This document shows positions 1-8,658 of a DNA stretch of 64,000 nt, piece after piece. The notes beneath the pieces are model-generated. The model made no database searches. It saw only the letters and a list, made by a program, of their open reading frames with translations, and was not told where the DNA came from. A program made the position numbers and the translations under genes. The stretch's first letter is position 1; the number at the start of each line of letters is the position of its first letter. The stretch is taken from positions 3,534,001 through 3,598,000 of the forward strand of contig NZ_JARXYP010000002.1 of the NCBI RefSeq assembly GCF_029893805.1, written 5' to 3'. Source of the stretch: Streptomyces sp. SAI-135. GTDB taxonomy: Bacteria > Actinomycetota > Actinomycetes > Streptomycetales > Streptomycetaceae.

Positions 1-190
1 TTTCTATCTAGGGAGAAGCTAGCCTCTGACCAGCGGTCCGGACAAGACCGCGAACCGGTTGAGTTGTTCGAGGGGGCGAACGGCGGGGGTCGGGGGGCTT
101 AAGGTCGGCTCGGAACCGGGCCCTGGATGCCCGCGTGTACGACGGAGTACGACTGAGATGCGCTGCGGCGCGCGACCGGAGGACGACGAG

Positions 191-1237
191 ATGACGGTGA
201 CCCTGGCGGACGTGGCGGCCCGCGCCCAGGTCTCCCCCGCGACGGTGTCGCGCGTACTGAACGGGAACTATCCCGTGGCCGCGTCCACCCGCGAGCGGGT
301 GCTGCGGGCCGTGGACGAGCTGGACTACGTGCTGAACGGTCCGGCGAGCTCGCTCGCCGCCGCCACCTCGGACCTCGTCGGGATCCTCGTGAACGACATC
401 GCCGACCCCTTCTTCGGGATCATGGCCGGTGCGATCCAGTCCGAGATCGGGGGGCCGGGCGGGCGCGCGGGCGGTGAGCGGCTCGGGGTCGTCTGCAACA
501 CCGGGGGCTCTCCCGAGCGGGAGCTGACGTATCTCACCCTGCTCCAGCGGCAGCGGGCGGCGGCGGTCGTCCTGACGGGCGGGGCGGTGGAGGACGCGCC
601 GCACAAGGCCGCGATGTCCGCCAAGCTGCGCAAGCTGGCGGACGCGGGGACGCGGATCGTGCTGTGCGGGCGGCCGCCGGCGCCGGAGACCGGGGCGTTC
701 GCGCTCACCTTCGACAACCGGGGCGGCGGCCGCGAACTCACCGAGCACCTCATCGGGCTCGGGCACCGACGCCTCGGGTACATCGCGGGTCCCGAGGAGC
801 GGACGACGACCCGGCACCGGCTGGAGGGACACCGGGCGGCACTGGAGGCGCACGGGATCGAGGAGGACCCTCGCTGGACCGTGCACGGCCGCTACGACCG
901 GCGGTCCGGCTACGAGGCCACGCTGGAGCTGCTGCGCCGGGACCCGTCCCTCACGGCCGTCGTCGCCGCCAACGACTCCGTCGCGCTGGGGGCGTGCGCG
1001 GCGCTGCGGGACTCGGGGCTGCGGATCCCCGACGACGTGTCGGTCGCCGGTTTCGACGACCTGCCCTTCAGCATCGACGCGGTCCCCGCGCTGACGACGG
1101 TACGGCTGCCGCTGGCGGAGGCGGGGGCCCGGGCGGGCCGGATCGCGATGGGGCGGGAGGAGCCGCCGCCCGGGGGGATCGCGACGGTCCGGGGGGAGCT
1201 GATGGTTCGGGGGTCTTCGGGTGTGCCTCGGGGCTGA
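191..1237 (+). CDS. LacI-family transcriptional regulator
   Basis: A 348-residue LacI/GalR-type repressor. The N-terminal helix-turn-helix reads TLADVAARAQVSPATVSRVL, followed by the hinge region and a periplasmic-binding-protein-like sugar sensor (ILVNDIADPFFG, then AANDSVALGACAALRD and SVAGFDDLPFS, all typical of the family). The frame is open further upstream, but ATG at 191 has a GGAGG about 9 bases before it and gives the normal family N-terminus. The target and effector are unknown. No sugar operon is visible in the window beside it, and its partners may lie before base 1. Confidence 0.85.
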   Translation: MTVTLADVAARAQVSPATVSRVLNGNYPVAASTRERVLRAVDELDYVLNGPASSLAAATSDLVGILVNDIADPFFGIMAGAIQSEIGGPGGRAGGERLGVVCNTGGSPERELTYLTLLQRQRAAAVVLTGGAVEDAPHKAAMSAKLRKLADAGTRIVLCGRPPAPETGAFALTFDNRGGGRELTEHLIGLGHRRLGYIAGPEERTTTRHRLEGHRAALEAHGIEEDPRWTVHGRYDRRSGYEATLELLRRDPSLTAVVAANDSVALGACAALRDSGLRIPDDVSVAGFDDLPFSIDAVPALTTVRLPLAEAGARAGRIAMGREEPPPGGIATVRGELMVRGSSGVPRG

Positions 1238-1380
1238 GGCGTTGGGTGGATGCGGGTCCGTGGCGACACGAGCTCCGTGACGGCCCGCGGTCGTTTCCAG
1301 GAACTCGGCGATCTCCAGCCGGTGTTGCTGGGCAGGGGCGGCGAAGTCCCGAGCTTGTCCCCGCTCCCCCGGTCGGCGAG

Positions 1381-1509
1381 TCATCGGCTCTGCGCCCACC
1401 AGACAAGCGTGGCCACAGCACCGGAGCCCAACGCGGCTCCGGCTCCGCGGACCACCGCGAACAGCGCGGCATGTGCGAGCCGCCGACCCGTCGACCTGTT
1501 CCTGGCCAC
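1381..1509 (-). CDS. small single-TM protein, 42 aa
   Basis: A short reading frame too small for most gene finders. A GTG at 1509-1507 follows an AGGAGG (complement of 1515-1520) with a 5-base spacer, which is a strong ribosome site. The product is a basic N-terminus (VARNRSTGRR) followed by one hydrophobic stretch ending LVWWAQSR, so probably a tiny membrane protein. I recall similar short Streptomyces proteins of the pattern FAVVRG..ALG..WW.Q.R, but have not checked this. An ATG at 1560 would give 59 residues, but its ribosome site is weak. It diverges from the HTH regulator at 1689, with a large palindrome between them. Confidence 0.5.
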   Translation of the reverse strand: MARNRSTGRRLAHAALFAVVRGAGAALGSGAVATLVWWAQSR

Positions 1510-1634
1510 AGCAACCTCCTGCCCTGGGCGCCCTGCAACTCCGCCCGTCCTGGCCTCCATTGACGCCGCCCGGAAGGTTCGACGGCAGGGATCCCGGAGC
1601 ACCCCGAAAAGACCGGAGGTGCTCCGTATCATCG

Positions 1635-1664
1635 GGTTGCGAGTCGGAATTCCGACTCGGAACC
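1635..1664. promoter_or_regulatory. 30-bp palindrome, probable operator
   Basis: The central 20 bases, CGAGTCGGAATTCCGACTCG (1640-1659), are a perfect palindrome. One mismatched pair is followed by four more pairs (GGTT at 1635-1638 with AACC at 1661-1664), making a near-perfect 30-bp dyad. It ends 24 bases before the start of the HTH regulator and lies upstream of the divergent small gene. An autoregulatory operator is the simplest reading. Confidence 0.6.
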
Positions 1665-1688
1665 AAACCGCCGGCGGTGGAGGTTCGG

Positions 1689-2627
1689 ATGCCGGGCAGG
1701 CCCGCGCACGAAGGCGTACCGCCCTCAGTGCTCGTCGAGTTGTCACAGCTCTGGGACCGGGCTCAGGCAGAGCTGTCCAAGTCGGGGGGCCGGTTGACCC
1801 TGACCCGGGTCAGCCGGGACTCAGGGGTACCTGTGGCGACGCTCAGCGACTGGCGGCGCGGCAACCACGCGCCCCGCGAGGCCGATGAGCTGCTCAAAGT
1901 AGTGCGCTTGTTGTGCGCCTGGGCGAAGGTGGATCCGCCTGTCGACGCACACTGGCGACGACTCCTCGACGGTTCCGGCCCCCGAAGCGTGCCGAGCGTT
2001 CCGCCGCTGCCTTTCGGCTCCACCCTCCTGGCCCTCGGCGACCGGCTCACCGCGGCGTTCGCAGCGCCGCATGTCGAGATCGACGCGCTGTGCCTCAACG
2101 GTCAGTCCCTCGCTCTGGCGATGGGACACCCCATTCACGCGGTCCACGCCGGAGTGGTCAGACCCGCGAGGATCGACGTCCGAGTACTGCTGCCGAGCCG
2201 GGACATCGAGCTGGCCTTCCCCTGCGCCGTGGACGTCGGCACGGACGGGGACGGCGACGAGAGCGTCCATGGTTCATGGCTCTCCCTGCGCAACGCCCAC
2301 GCTTACTCGATGACGGCCGCGCTCCGGTCTCTCACGGCCACGCACGGCATCGACGTGACGGTCCAGTACCGGGCCATGCCTTTCACACCAATGGCGAAGC
2401 TGTATCTCCTGAACGGCACGGAAGCACTGTTCTCGTACTACACGATCACGCGTCACGAGGTGGAGGTCGGCCACCGGGCGGTGGAGGTGTACGACCCGGC
2501 CGCCATGGGCCTGGTACAGGCCTTCGGCGCCGGAGACAATGGAGCGGACACAGCCTTCGTGGAGCAGTCGCATCTCTGGTTCAACGCCATCTGGGAGACG
2601 GTGAGCACCGAGATGTCGTTCATGTAG
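1689..2627 (+). CDS. HTH-domain regulator with C-terminal PLD-like sensor
   Basis: A 312-residue protein. Residues about 20-75 look like an actinobacterial XRE-type helix-turn-helix (RVSRDSGVPVATLSDWRRGN). The remaining 200 or so residues do not match a domain I can name with certainty. Segments such as AKLYLLNGTEALFSYYTITR and the closing LWFNAIWETVS recall phospholipase-D-like sensor domains of some regulators, but no HKD catalytic motif is seen, so an enzyme is unlikely. ATG at 1689 is preceded by GGAGG with good spacing. The palindrome just upstream suggests autoregulation. Confidence 0.65.
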   Translation: MPGRPAHEGVPPSVLVELSQLWDRAQAELSKSGGRLTLTRVSRDSGVPVATLSDWRRGNHAPREADELLKVVRLLCAWAKVDPPVDAHWRRLLDGSGPRSVPSVPPLPFGSTLLALGDRLTAAFAAPHVEIDALCLNGQSLALAMGHPIHAVHAGVVRPARIDVRVLLPSRDIELAFPCAVDVGTDGDGDESVHGSWLSLRNAHAYSMTAALRSLTATHGIDVTVQYRAMPFTPMAKLYLLNGTEALFSYYTITRHEVEVGHRAVEVYDPAAMGLVQAFGAGDNGADTAFVEQSHLWFNAIWETVSTEMSFM

Positions 2628-2738
2628 GCATCACACCGGCTCCGGGAGCGGACGCCGTACCCTCCTCCCCACCGATGAGTTCCGCCCCCCTCCCCGGTCT
2701 GTACTGCCGTCATCCACCAAGGAACCGGAGTGAGTCCC

Positions 2739-3335
2739 ATGCGCATCGTGGTAAGTGAGTTCATCAGTCTGGACGGCGTCGTGCAGGCGCCCGGCGGGCC
2801 CCAGGAGGACACCGACGGCGGGTTCGTGCACGGCGGCTGGTCGCACCCGTACTTCGACGAGGAGGTGCTGGGACCGGCGTTCACCGAGGGGATGGAGCGG
2901 GCCGAGGCGCTGCTGTACGGGCGGCGGACGTATCTGACGATGGCGGGGGCCTGGCCGGAGCGCGCCGGGGACCCGTTCGCCGACCGGCTGAACTCCCTGA
3001 AGAAGTACGTCGTCACGGACACCCTCGGCGATGACGAGCTGACCTGGAACAACACCGAGCGGATCCCGGGCTCCGAGGCCGTCGCGCGGATCCGTGAGCT
3101 GCGGGAGAGCGAGGGCGGCGAGCTGGCGATGATGGGCAGCCCCACCCTCGTCCGCACGCTGATCAGCGAGGGGCTCGTCGACGAGCTCCAGCTCATCGTG
3201 ATGCCGGTGCTGCTCGGCGGCGGCAAGTCGATCTTCCCGGAGGACGGCGCGAAGCGGCCCTTCGAGCTGGTGTCCACGGTCGCCGGGAAGACCGGCGTGC
3301 AGCTGTGCGTCTACCGGCCCGCTACCGAGGGGTAG
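2739..3335 (+). CDS. RibD C-terminal / dihydrofolate reductase-family protein
   Basis: A 198-residue cytosolic protein of the RibD_C/DHFR-like superfamily (as in YwjB and YyaP homologues): N-terminal MRIVVSEFISLDGVVQ, central LLYGRRTYLTM, then LAMMGSPTLVRTLISEGLVD and ELQLIVMPVLLGGGKSIFP. The family has an NADPH-binding fold and probably acts as a reductase, but the substrate is generally unknown. ATG at 2739 has GGAG 8 bases upstream. A GTG at 2730 would overlap the ribosome site. It stands alone, about 110 bases after the HTH regulator. Confidence 0.85.
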   Translation: MRIVVSEFISLDGVVQAPGGPQEDTDGGFVHGGWSHPYFDEEVLGPAFTEGMERAEALLYGRRTYLTMAGAWPERAGDPFADRLNSLKKYVVTDTLGDDELTWNNTERIPGSEAVARIRELRESEGGELAMMGSPTLVRTLISEGLVDELQLIVMPVLLGGGKSIFPEDGAKRPFELVSTVAGKTGVQLCVYRPATEG

Positions 3336-3412
3336 CCGCGGCGGGCGCGGAGGTCCTACGCTCGGTCCATCGGTATCTCTGACCGAGTCAAGTATCCGGG
3401 GGTCGACCGATC

Positions 3413-4345
3413 ATGACCGTCCAGGACATCCGCGCCTTCAACCGCTTCTACACCAACGTCATCGGCGCCCTCGACTACAGCCGCCGCCTCTACGCCCCGT
3501 TCACCCTCACCGAGTCCCGCGTGCTGTACGAGCTCGCACACTCGCCGCGCACCGACGCGGCCGATCTGCGCACCGAACTCTCCCTGGACGCCGGGTACTT
3601 GAGCCGCATCCTGAACAAGTTCGAGCAGGACGGGCTGATCGAGCGCACGGCTTCCCGCCGGGACCCGCGCCGGGTGCGGGTGACCCTCACCTCCCGCGGC
3701 CGTCAGACCGCCGCGCTGCTCGCCGAGCGCGCCGACGAATCGGTGGGCGCGCTCCTCGCCACCGTGCCCCCGGCCGACCGGCCCCGGCTCACCGAGGCGA
3801 TGCACACCGTCCGCGCCCTCCTGTCCGACGGCCGCCCTCCCCGCCGCGAGGACGTCGTGCTGCGCGAGCCGGGCCCCGGGGACCTCGGCTGGATCGTGGC
3901 CCGCAACGCGGCCCTGTACGCCGTCGAGTACGGCTTCAACGCCGACTACGAGGCCCTGGTCGCGAGGATCGTCGCCGACTTCGCGGAGGACCACGACCCG
4001 CATCTGGAGCGGGTGTGGATCGCCGAGCTGGACGGGCGTCCGGTGGGTTCCGTGATGTGCGTACGGGACGACGCGCCCGCGACCGCCCGGCTGCGGCTGC
4101 TCCTCGTCGAGCCCGAGGCGCGCGGACTGGGCATCGGGGACCGGCTGGTGTCGGCCGTCGTCGACTTCGCCCGCGAGGCCGGCTACCGCGACCTGGTGCT
4201 GTGGACCAACGACGTCCTCGCCGCTGCCCGCCGCCTCTACCAGCGCCACGGATTCGTCCTGGCCGCCGAGAAGCCCCACCGCTCCTTCGGCAAGGACCTG
4301 AACGGACAGGACTGGCGACTGGACCTGACCGGCACGGGTGAGTGA
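3413..4345 (+). CDS. MarR-GNAT fusion: winged-helix regulator plus N-acetyltransferase
   Basis: 310 residues with two domains. Residues 1-145 form a MarR winged helix (YELAHSPRTDAADLRTEL, then YLSRILNKFEQDGLIER and the wing region SRRDPRRVRVTLTSRG). Residues 155-305 form a GNAT acetyltransferase, with the acetyl-CoA loop in RLLLVEPEARGLGIGDRL and the closing LYQRHGFVLAAEKPHRSFGKDL. This fusion is a recognised architecture in bacteria. Whether the GNAT half acts on small molecules or on proteins is unknown. It stands alone on the plus strand. Confidence 0.88.
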   Translation: MTVQDIRAFNRFYTNVIGALDYSRRLYAPFTLTESRVLYELAHSPRTDAADLRTELSLDAGYLSRILNKFEQDGLIERTASRRDPRRVRVTLTSRGRQTAALLAERADESVGALLATVPPADRPRLTEAMHTVRALLSDGRPPRREDVVLREPGPGDLGWIVARNAALYAVEYGFNADYEALVARIVADFAEDHDPHLERVWIAELDGRPVGSVMCVRDDAPATARLRLLLVEPEARGLGIGDRLVSAVVDFAREAGYRDLVLWTNDVLAAARRLYQRHGFVLAAEKPHRSFGKDLNGQDWRLDLTGTGE

Positions 4346-4454
4346 GGTGTCCGCGGCGGGCGGGTGAGGAGGTGCGCGTGACGGGTGGGCGACCCGACGG
4401 CACCGCGCCCGCCCGGCTGGACCTCACCGACTCGACCGGGTGAGAGTAGGGCGC

Positions 4455-5255
4455 ATGAAACTGGCGTTCTCCACCCTCGGTGTCCCCGGCCTCCCCCTCA
4501 CCGACGTGCTGCGGCTTGCGACCACGCACGGCTATCACGGCGTAGAACTGCGCGCGCATCCCGAGGAACCGGTGCATCCCGGCATCGGGCTCGCCGAACG
4601 GGCCGACGCGGTCGCCGAGTTCAAGGCGGCGGGCGTCGAGGTCCTCGGGCTCGCGGGGTACGCGCGCGTGGCCGCGCCGGGCGACGACGAACCCGTGGTC
4701 GAGGAGATCCACCGTCTCCTGGACCTCGCCCGCGACCTCGGCGCCGGCTTCGTGCGCGTCTTCCCCGGCGCCGCCTCCGACCAGTCCCGCGAGGAGGCCG
4801 ACGCCACGGCCGCCCGGCGGCTCGGTACGGCCGCGGAGTACGCCGGCGACCTCGATGTGCGCATCCTCCTCGAAACCCACGACTCGCACCGCACGGGCGC
4901 CGACGCGATCCGCATCCTCGGCCCGGTCGGCCACCGCCAGGTCGGCTCCCTCTGGGACGTCATGCACACCTGGCTCGGCGGCGAACAGCCCACCGAGACC
5001 TACGCGGCCCTCGGCCCGCACCTCGGATACGTCCAGGTCAAGGACATCTCCTCGGCCGAGGACACCACCCCGGTCGCGCTCGGCGCCGGTGTCCTGCCGC
5101 TCGCGGAGTGCGTGGAGGTCCTCTCCCGGCACGGCTGGGACGGCTGGCTGTGCTGGGAGTACGAGAAGCGCTGGTACGAGGCGGCCGCACCGCTTCAGGA
5201 GCTGCTGGGCACGGGCCGCGACCACCTGGCCCGGCTCCTGAACGACTCCGCCTGA
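4455..5255 (+). CDS. sugar phosphate isomerase/epimerase, xylose isomerase-like TIM barrel
   Basis: A 266-residue AP-endonuclease-2/xylose-isomerase-like TIM barrel. Likely metal-ligand positions appear in ILLETHDSHRTG (Glu, His) and GSLWDVMHTW (Asp, His), and the C-terminal CWEYEKRW carries a further conserved Glu. Such proteins isomerise or epimerise sugars or inositol derivatives; the substrate is not deducible here. Start ATG at 4455 gives MKLAFSTLGVPG, the typical beginning of the family; a GTG at 4440 in frame is less likely. Confidence 0.85.
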   Translation: MKLAFSTLGVPGLPLTDVLRLATTHGYHGVELRAHPEEPVHPGIGLAERADAVAEFKAAGVEVLGLAGYARVAAPGDDEPVVEEIHRLLDLARDLGAGFVRVFPGAASDQSREEADATAARRLGTAAEYAGDLDVRILLETHDSHRTGADAIRILGPVGHRQVGSLWDVMHTWLGGEQPTETYAALGPHLGYVQVKDISSAEDTTPVALGAGVLPLAECVEVLSRHGWDGWLCWEYEKRWYEAAAPLQELLGTGRDHLARLLNDSA

Positions 5256-5340
5256 CGGAGAGAAATCCGGATGCGGGGGCGGGCGCGGCCGGATAGCGTC
5301 CCCGGGTGCATCCGCCCTTGCCGTCCCCGCGTCCCGTGTC

Positions 5341-6576
5341 ATGAGCCTCAGCCGTACGTTCCTCGATGTACGGCCCCTGCGCACCTCCCCCGTCTTCCGG
5401 CGGCTGCTCTTCGGGCGCACGGTGTCCACGCTCGGCACCTTCATGACCATGGTGACCGTCATGTACCAGGTGTGGGACACGACCCACAGCACGGTCTGGA
5501 GCGGCGCGGTGGGCATCGCGCAGGCGGTGCCGATGGTCGGGGTCAGCCTGTTCGCGGGTTCCTGGGTGGACCGGGCCGACCGGCGCCGGGTGTACCTCAC
5601 CGGCACCGTCGGCTCGGCGGTCTGCTCCCTGCTGCTGGCCGTGCAGGGCTTCGCCGGGCACGCGCCCGTGCTGCTCGTCCTGCTGCTCGTGGCGGCGCAG
5701 ACCTCCTTCGCCGCGCTCGGCGCGCCGGCCGCCGGGGTGTTCGTGCCGCGGCTGCTGCCCCGCGAGCAGGTGGCCGCCGGTCTGGCGCTCCAGCAGGTCA
5801 CCGGTCAGGCGATGATGCTGGTCGGGCCGGCCGTCGCCGGGGTCGTGCTCGGCTGGTGGGGCATCGGCGTCTGCTACCTCCTGGACACCCTGAGCTTCGC
5901 GATGTCCTTCTACGGCGCCTTCGGGCTGCCCGCGCTGCCGCCCGAGGGCGAGAAGTCCCGCCCCGGTCTGCACGGCGTCCTGGACGGGCTGCGTTTCCTG
6001 ACCGGTCACCGGGTGGTGCGCGGCGCGCTGCTGACCGATCTGGCCGCCACCGTCCTGTCCATGCCGGTGAGCCTGTTCCCGCTGGTCAACGAGGAGCGCT
6101 TCGGCGGCGACCCGCGCACGCTGGGCCTGTTCCTGTCCGCGCTCGCCGTCGGCGGTGTCACCGCGACGGTCTTCTCGGGGCCGGTCACCCGGCTGGCCCG
6201 GCCGGGCCCGGTGATGCTGTGCGCGTCGGCGGCCTGGGGCGCGGCCCTGGCGCTGTTCGGCCTGACCACCAGCGCGTGGGTGGGCCTCGGCGTCCTGGCG
6301 CTGGCCGGCGCGGCGGACGCCCTGGCCGTCCTCTCCCGTACGACCATCGTCCAGACCCGCACCCCGGACGCCCTGCTCGGCCGGGTCACCGCCGCCGAGA
6401 CGATCGTCGGCCAGGCGGGCCCGCACCTCGGGAATCTGCGCGGCGGCCTGGTCGCGGGCTGGAGTTCGGGCGTGACGGCGCTGATCGCGGGCGGCCTCAT
6501 GTGCGTGGCGGCGGTGGGGTACGTGGGGGCGAGCACACCGCAGTTGCGGGAGGTTCCGGCTACCGGCGAGGGGTGA
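5341..6576 (+). CDS. MFS transporter, probable exporter
   Basis: A 411-residue major facilitator with about 12 hydrophobic segments. It contains the loop motif WVDRADRRRVYLTGTVGS after the second segment, related to the MFS A-motif GxxxDRxxRR. The overall style is that of EntS-like and macrolide-type exporters. Its 3' end overlaps the end of the convergent hydrolase gene by 17 bases. Substrate unknown. There is no iron box in front of it, so the resemblance to siderophore exporters is not evidence for that role. Confidence 0.85.
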   Translation: MSLSRTFLDVRPLRTSPVFRRLLFGRTVSTLGTFMTMVTVMYQVWDTTHSTVWSGAVGIAQAVPMVGVSLFAGSWVDRADRRRVYLTGTVGSAVCSLLLAVQGFAGHAPVLLVLLLVAAQTSFAALGAPAAGVFVPRLLPREQVAAGLALQQVTGQAMMLVGPAVAGVVLGWWGIGVCYLLDTLSFAMSFYGAFGLPALPPEGEKSRPGLHGVLDGLRFLTGHRVVRGALLTDLAATVLSMPVSLFPLVNEERFGGDPRTLGLFLSALAVGGVTATVFSGPVTRLARPGPVMLCASAAWGAALALFGLTTSAWVGLGVLALAGAADALAVLSRTTIVQTRTPDALLGRVTAAETIVGQAGPHLGNLRGGLVAGWSSGVTALIAGGLMCVAAVGYVGASTPQLREVPATGEG

Positions 6577-7138
6577 TCGCCGCGTCCGGGTCGAGACACC
6601 AGTCCAGTACGGCGGGCCAGGGGCCGTAGCCGGCGTCCAGGTCCAGGTGGGCGGCGCCGGGGAGGATGTCGGTGGGGATGCCGAGCGGCTCACCGAAGGT
6701 CTCGCGGGCTCCCTCCGGACAGTACGGGTCGTCGTCGCCCGCGACCAGGCGGGTGGGCCCGGGGAGGGCGAACTCCAGGGCGGGCGGGGCGAAGGCGGCG
6801 ACCTGCGGGTGCTGGGCGAGCACGGAGGCGGAGGGCGGGGCGACGAGCAGCACGCGGTCGACGCCGGCCGGGCCGGGCAGGCCGCGGTCGACGGCGTGCA
6901 GCCAGAGCAGGGCGGAGGCGCTGTGGGCGAGGACGGCCCGTTCGCCCGTGGCGGGGAGTTCGCCGAGGTGGCGGGCGAGTTCGGTGAGCCAGACGTCGAG
7001 GTCGGGGTCGTCCGGGTCGGGCAGCTGGGGATAGGCCACGTGGTGGCCGAGGTCGGTGAGCCGGTCGGCGAGCCAGTGCTGCCAGTGGTTCTCGGGCCGG
7101 TGGTTCTGCCAGCCGTGGAGGATGAGGTAAGCCGTCAT
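6560..7138 (-). CDS. RBBP9/YdeN-type alpha/beta hydrolase
   Basis: A 192-residue small serine hydrolase. It starts MTAYLILHGWQNH, has the nucleophile elbow AHSASALLWLHAV in place of the usual GxSxG, contains LVAGDDDPYCPEG (acid region) and ends with GAAHLDLDAGYGPWP (catalytic His region). The family hydrolyses esters of unknown natural substrate. ATG at 7138 matches the family start; a GTG at 7159 is in frame. It is divergent from the LysR gene starting at 7186, whose regulator may therefore control it. Confidence 0.85.
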   Translation of the reverse strand: MTAYLILHGWQNHRPENHWQHWLADRLTDLGHHVAYPQLPDPDDPDLDVWLTELARHLGELPATGERAVLAHSASALLWLHAVDRGLPGPAGVDRVLLVAPPSASVLAQHPQVAAFAPPALEFALPGPTRLVAGDDDPYCPEGARETFGEPLGIPTDILPGAAHLDLDAGYGPWPAVLDWCLDPDAAITPRR

Positions 7139-7185
7139 GCGGTCGATGGTTTCGATCACCGGGGCACAGGTCCAGTTAATCTTTC

Positions 7186-8133
7186 ATGGTGGAACAGGTA
7201 AGCGATCCCTTCACGGTGGACCTGCGTCGGCTGACCGTCCTGCGCGAGCTCCAGCGCCGGGGCAGCCTCGCGAGGACGGCCGAGGCCCTGCACCTGACCC
7301 CGTCCGCCGTCTCGCAGCAGATCGCGGCGCTGGCCCGCGAGGCGGGCGTACCGCTCACGGAGAAGGAGGGCCGGGGCGTACGGCTGACCGGCCAGGCGCG
7401 GGTGCTGCTGGCGCACGCCGATGTCATCGCGGCCCAACTGGAGCGGGCGCGGGCCGATTTGGAGGCGTACGGGGAGGGCGGCCGGGGGTCGGTGACGATC
7501 GGCTGTCTGGCGAGCGGGATCCTCGGCCTGCTGCCGGACGTGCTGCGGGCGCTGGCCGAGCGTCTGCCCCGGGTCCGGGTCGACGTGGTCGAGTCCGAGC
7601 CCCCGGACCTGTTCACGGCGTTGGACGCGGGGCAGGTCGACGTCGCCGTGGCGGTGCACTTCGCGGCGGCTCCCCCGCACACGGACGTCCGCTACCGCCG
7701 CACCGAGCTGTTCACCGACGTGATGGACGTCGCCGTGCCGGCAGGACACCGGCTGGCCGGACGGGACCGCGTATCGCTCCGCGAACTGGCCGCGGAACCG
7801 TGGATCGTGGGGGACGCGCGCAGCTGCGTGGGCGCGGTGGCGCGCTCGGTGTGCGCCGCGGCCGGCTTCACCCCGGACATCCGTCACGCGGTCGACGACT
7901 GGAGCGCGCTGGCCGCCCTGGTCGAGGCGGGCCGCGGGGTGGCACTGATCCCCCGCCTGGTCCGCCCGGCGTACGCCCACCGCGACCTGGCCCTCCTGAC
8001 GACGAAGGACGGCCCGCCTCCGTCCCGGCACCTCTTCGCGGCAGTACGCACAGGCGCGGAGACGGATCCGGTACTGGCCACGGTCCTGGAGCAACTACGG
8101 CTGTCAGGGCTGGAGTTGAGCGGGCGGGTCTGA
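7186..8133 (+). CDS. LysR-family transcriptional regulator
   Basis: A 315-residue LysR protein. The winged helix at residues 10-70 reads RLTVLRELQRRGSLARTAEAL and TPSAVSQQIAALAREAGVPL, and it is followed by the two-lobed effector domain (VTIGCLASGILGLLPDVL onward). The start is ATG 7186, only 47 bases from the divergent hydrolase, so both promoters must overlap. Its 3' end overlaps the last 30 bases of the minus-strand GNAT gene. Confidence 0.88.
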   Translation: MVEQVSDPFTVDLRRLTVLRELQRRGSLARTAEALHLTPSAVSQQIAALAREAGVPLTEKEGRGVRLTGQARVLLAHADVIAAQLERARADLEAYGEGGRGSVTIGCLASGILGLLPDVLRALAERLPRVRVDVVESEPPDLFTALDAGQVDVAVAVHFAAAPPHTDVRYRRTELFTDVMDVAVPAGHRLAGRDRVSLRELAAEPWIVGDARSCVGAVARSVCAAAGFTPDIRHAVDDWSALAALVEAGRGVALIPRLVRPAYAHRDLALLTTKDGPPPSRHLFAAVRTGAETDPVLATVLEQLRLSGLELSGRV

Positions 8134-8631
8134 GGAGGGCGGTGCGATCCGCCAGTGGTTGCTGCGCAGGACCCGGTCGGCGAAGGGCATGTCGATCTCA
8201 CCGACGAGGCGGAAGCCCAGCGAACGGCAGATGCCGTTCGAGGGGCCGTTGCCGGTCGCCGGGAAGGCGTGGATGTCTCCCCAACGGCCGTCCTGCCACG
8301 CCCTTTCGAGCAGCGCACCAACCGAGCGCTTGCCCCATCCTCGCCCCTGGAACTCCGGAAGCACCATCCAGCCGATCTCCGAGAGAGGTCCGTCCCCCAG
8401 GTCGTGGGACCAGATGGTCAACGCTCCCGCCACCACCTCGGGTCGGTCCGGGTCGGGGACGATCATCTTGATCCAGGACTCGTCGGCCGCCGCCTCCCGC
8501 GCGTCCCGGCGCACCTTGTCCGCCATGCCGTCGCGCGGCAACGGTCCGCCGAGGTCCGCCATCATGACGGGGTCGCAGCGCATCCTTATGTAGGCGCCGA
8601 GGTCGGCCTCCGTGACGTCACGCAGCAGCAT
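8104..8631 (-). CDS. GNAT N-acetyltransferase, last gene of the P450-peptide unit
   Basis: A 175-residue GNAT protein. The acetyl-CoA-binding loop is LPEFQGRGWGKRSVGALLE (Q/RxxGxG/A), followed by GDIHAFPATGNGPSNGICRSLGF, the usual beta-4 to helix-4 region. ATG at 8631 has GGAGG 5 bases upstream (complement of 8637-8641); the GTG just before it is too close. It begins 27 bases after the P450 stop on the same strand, so it is probably co-transcribed with the P450 and the tiny peptide gene. Inference: it could acetylate the N-terminus of the processed cyclic peptide or confer self-protection. It could also be an unrelated GNAT. Confidence 0.8.
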   Translation of the reverse strand: MLLRDVTEADLGAYIRMRCDPVMMADLGGPLPRDGMADKVRRDAREAAADESWIKMIVPDPDRPEVVAGALTIWSHDLGDGPLSEIGWMVLPEFQGRGWGKRSVGALLERAWQDGRWGDIHAFPATGNGPSNGICRSLGFRLVGEIDMPFADRVLRSNHWRIAPPSSDPPAQLQP

Positions 8632-8658
8632 CACGGCCTCCAGGAGCCATGGCCCGCC

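Noticed and set aside
1..190. Possible end of a gene upstream of the LacI regulator
   Set aside because: No coding frame with a recognisable product ends here; the stretch is probably leader DNA.
8..1666. Long minus-strand open frame (552 aa) opposite the LacI gene
   Set aside because: Composition is Arg/Pro/Gly/Ala-rich without domains or ribosome site, as expected for the complement of a high-GC gene.
1381..1746. 121-codon version of the small membrane protein
   Set aside because: The extra N-terminus runs through the palindrome at 1635-1664 and has no ribosome site; the GTG at 1509 does.
5341..6576. MFS gene considered as the desferrioxamine exporter
   Set aside because: It is far from the des genes and has no iron box; only general resemblance to EntS-type exporters.
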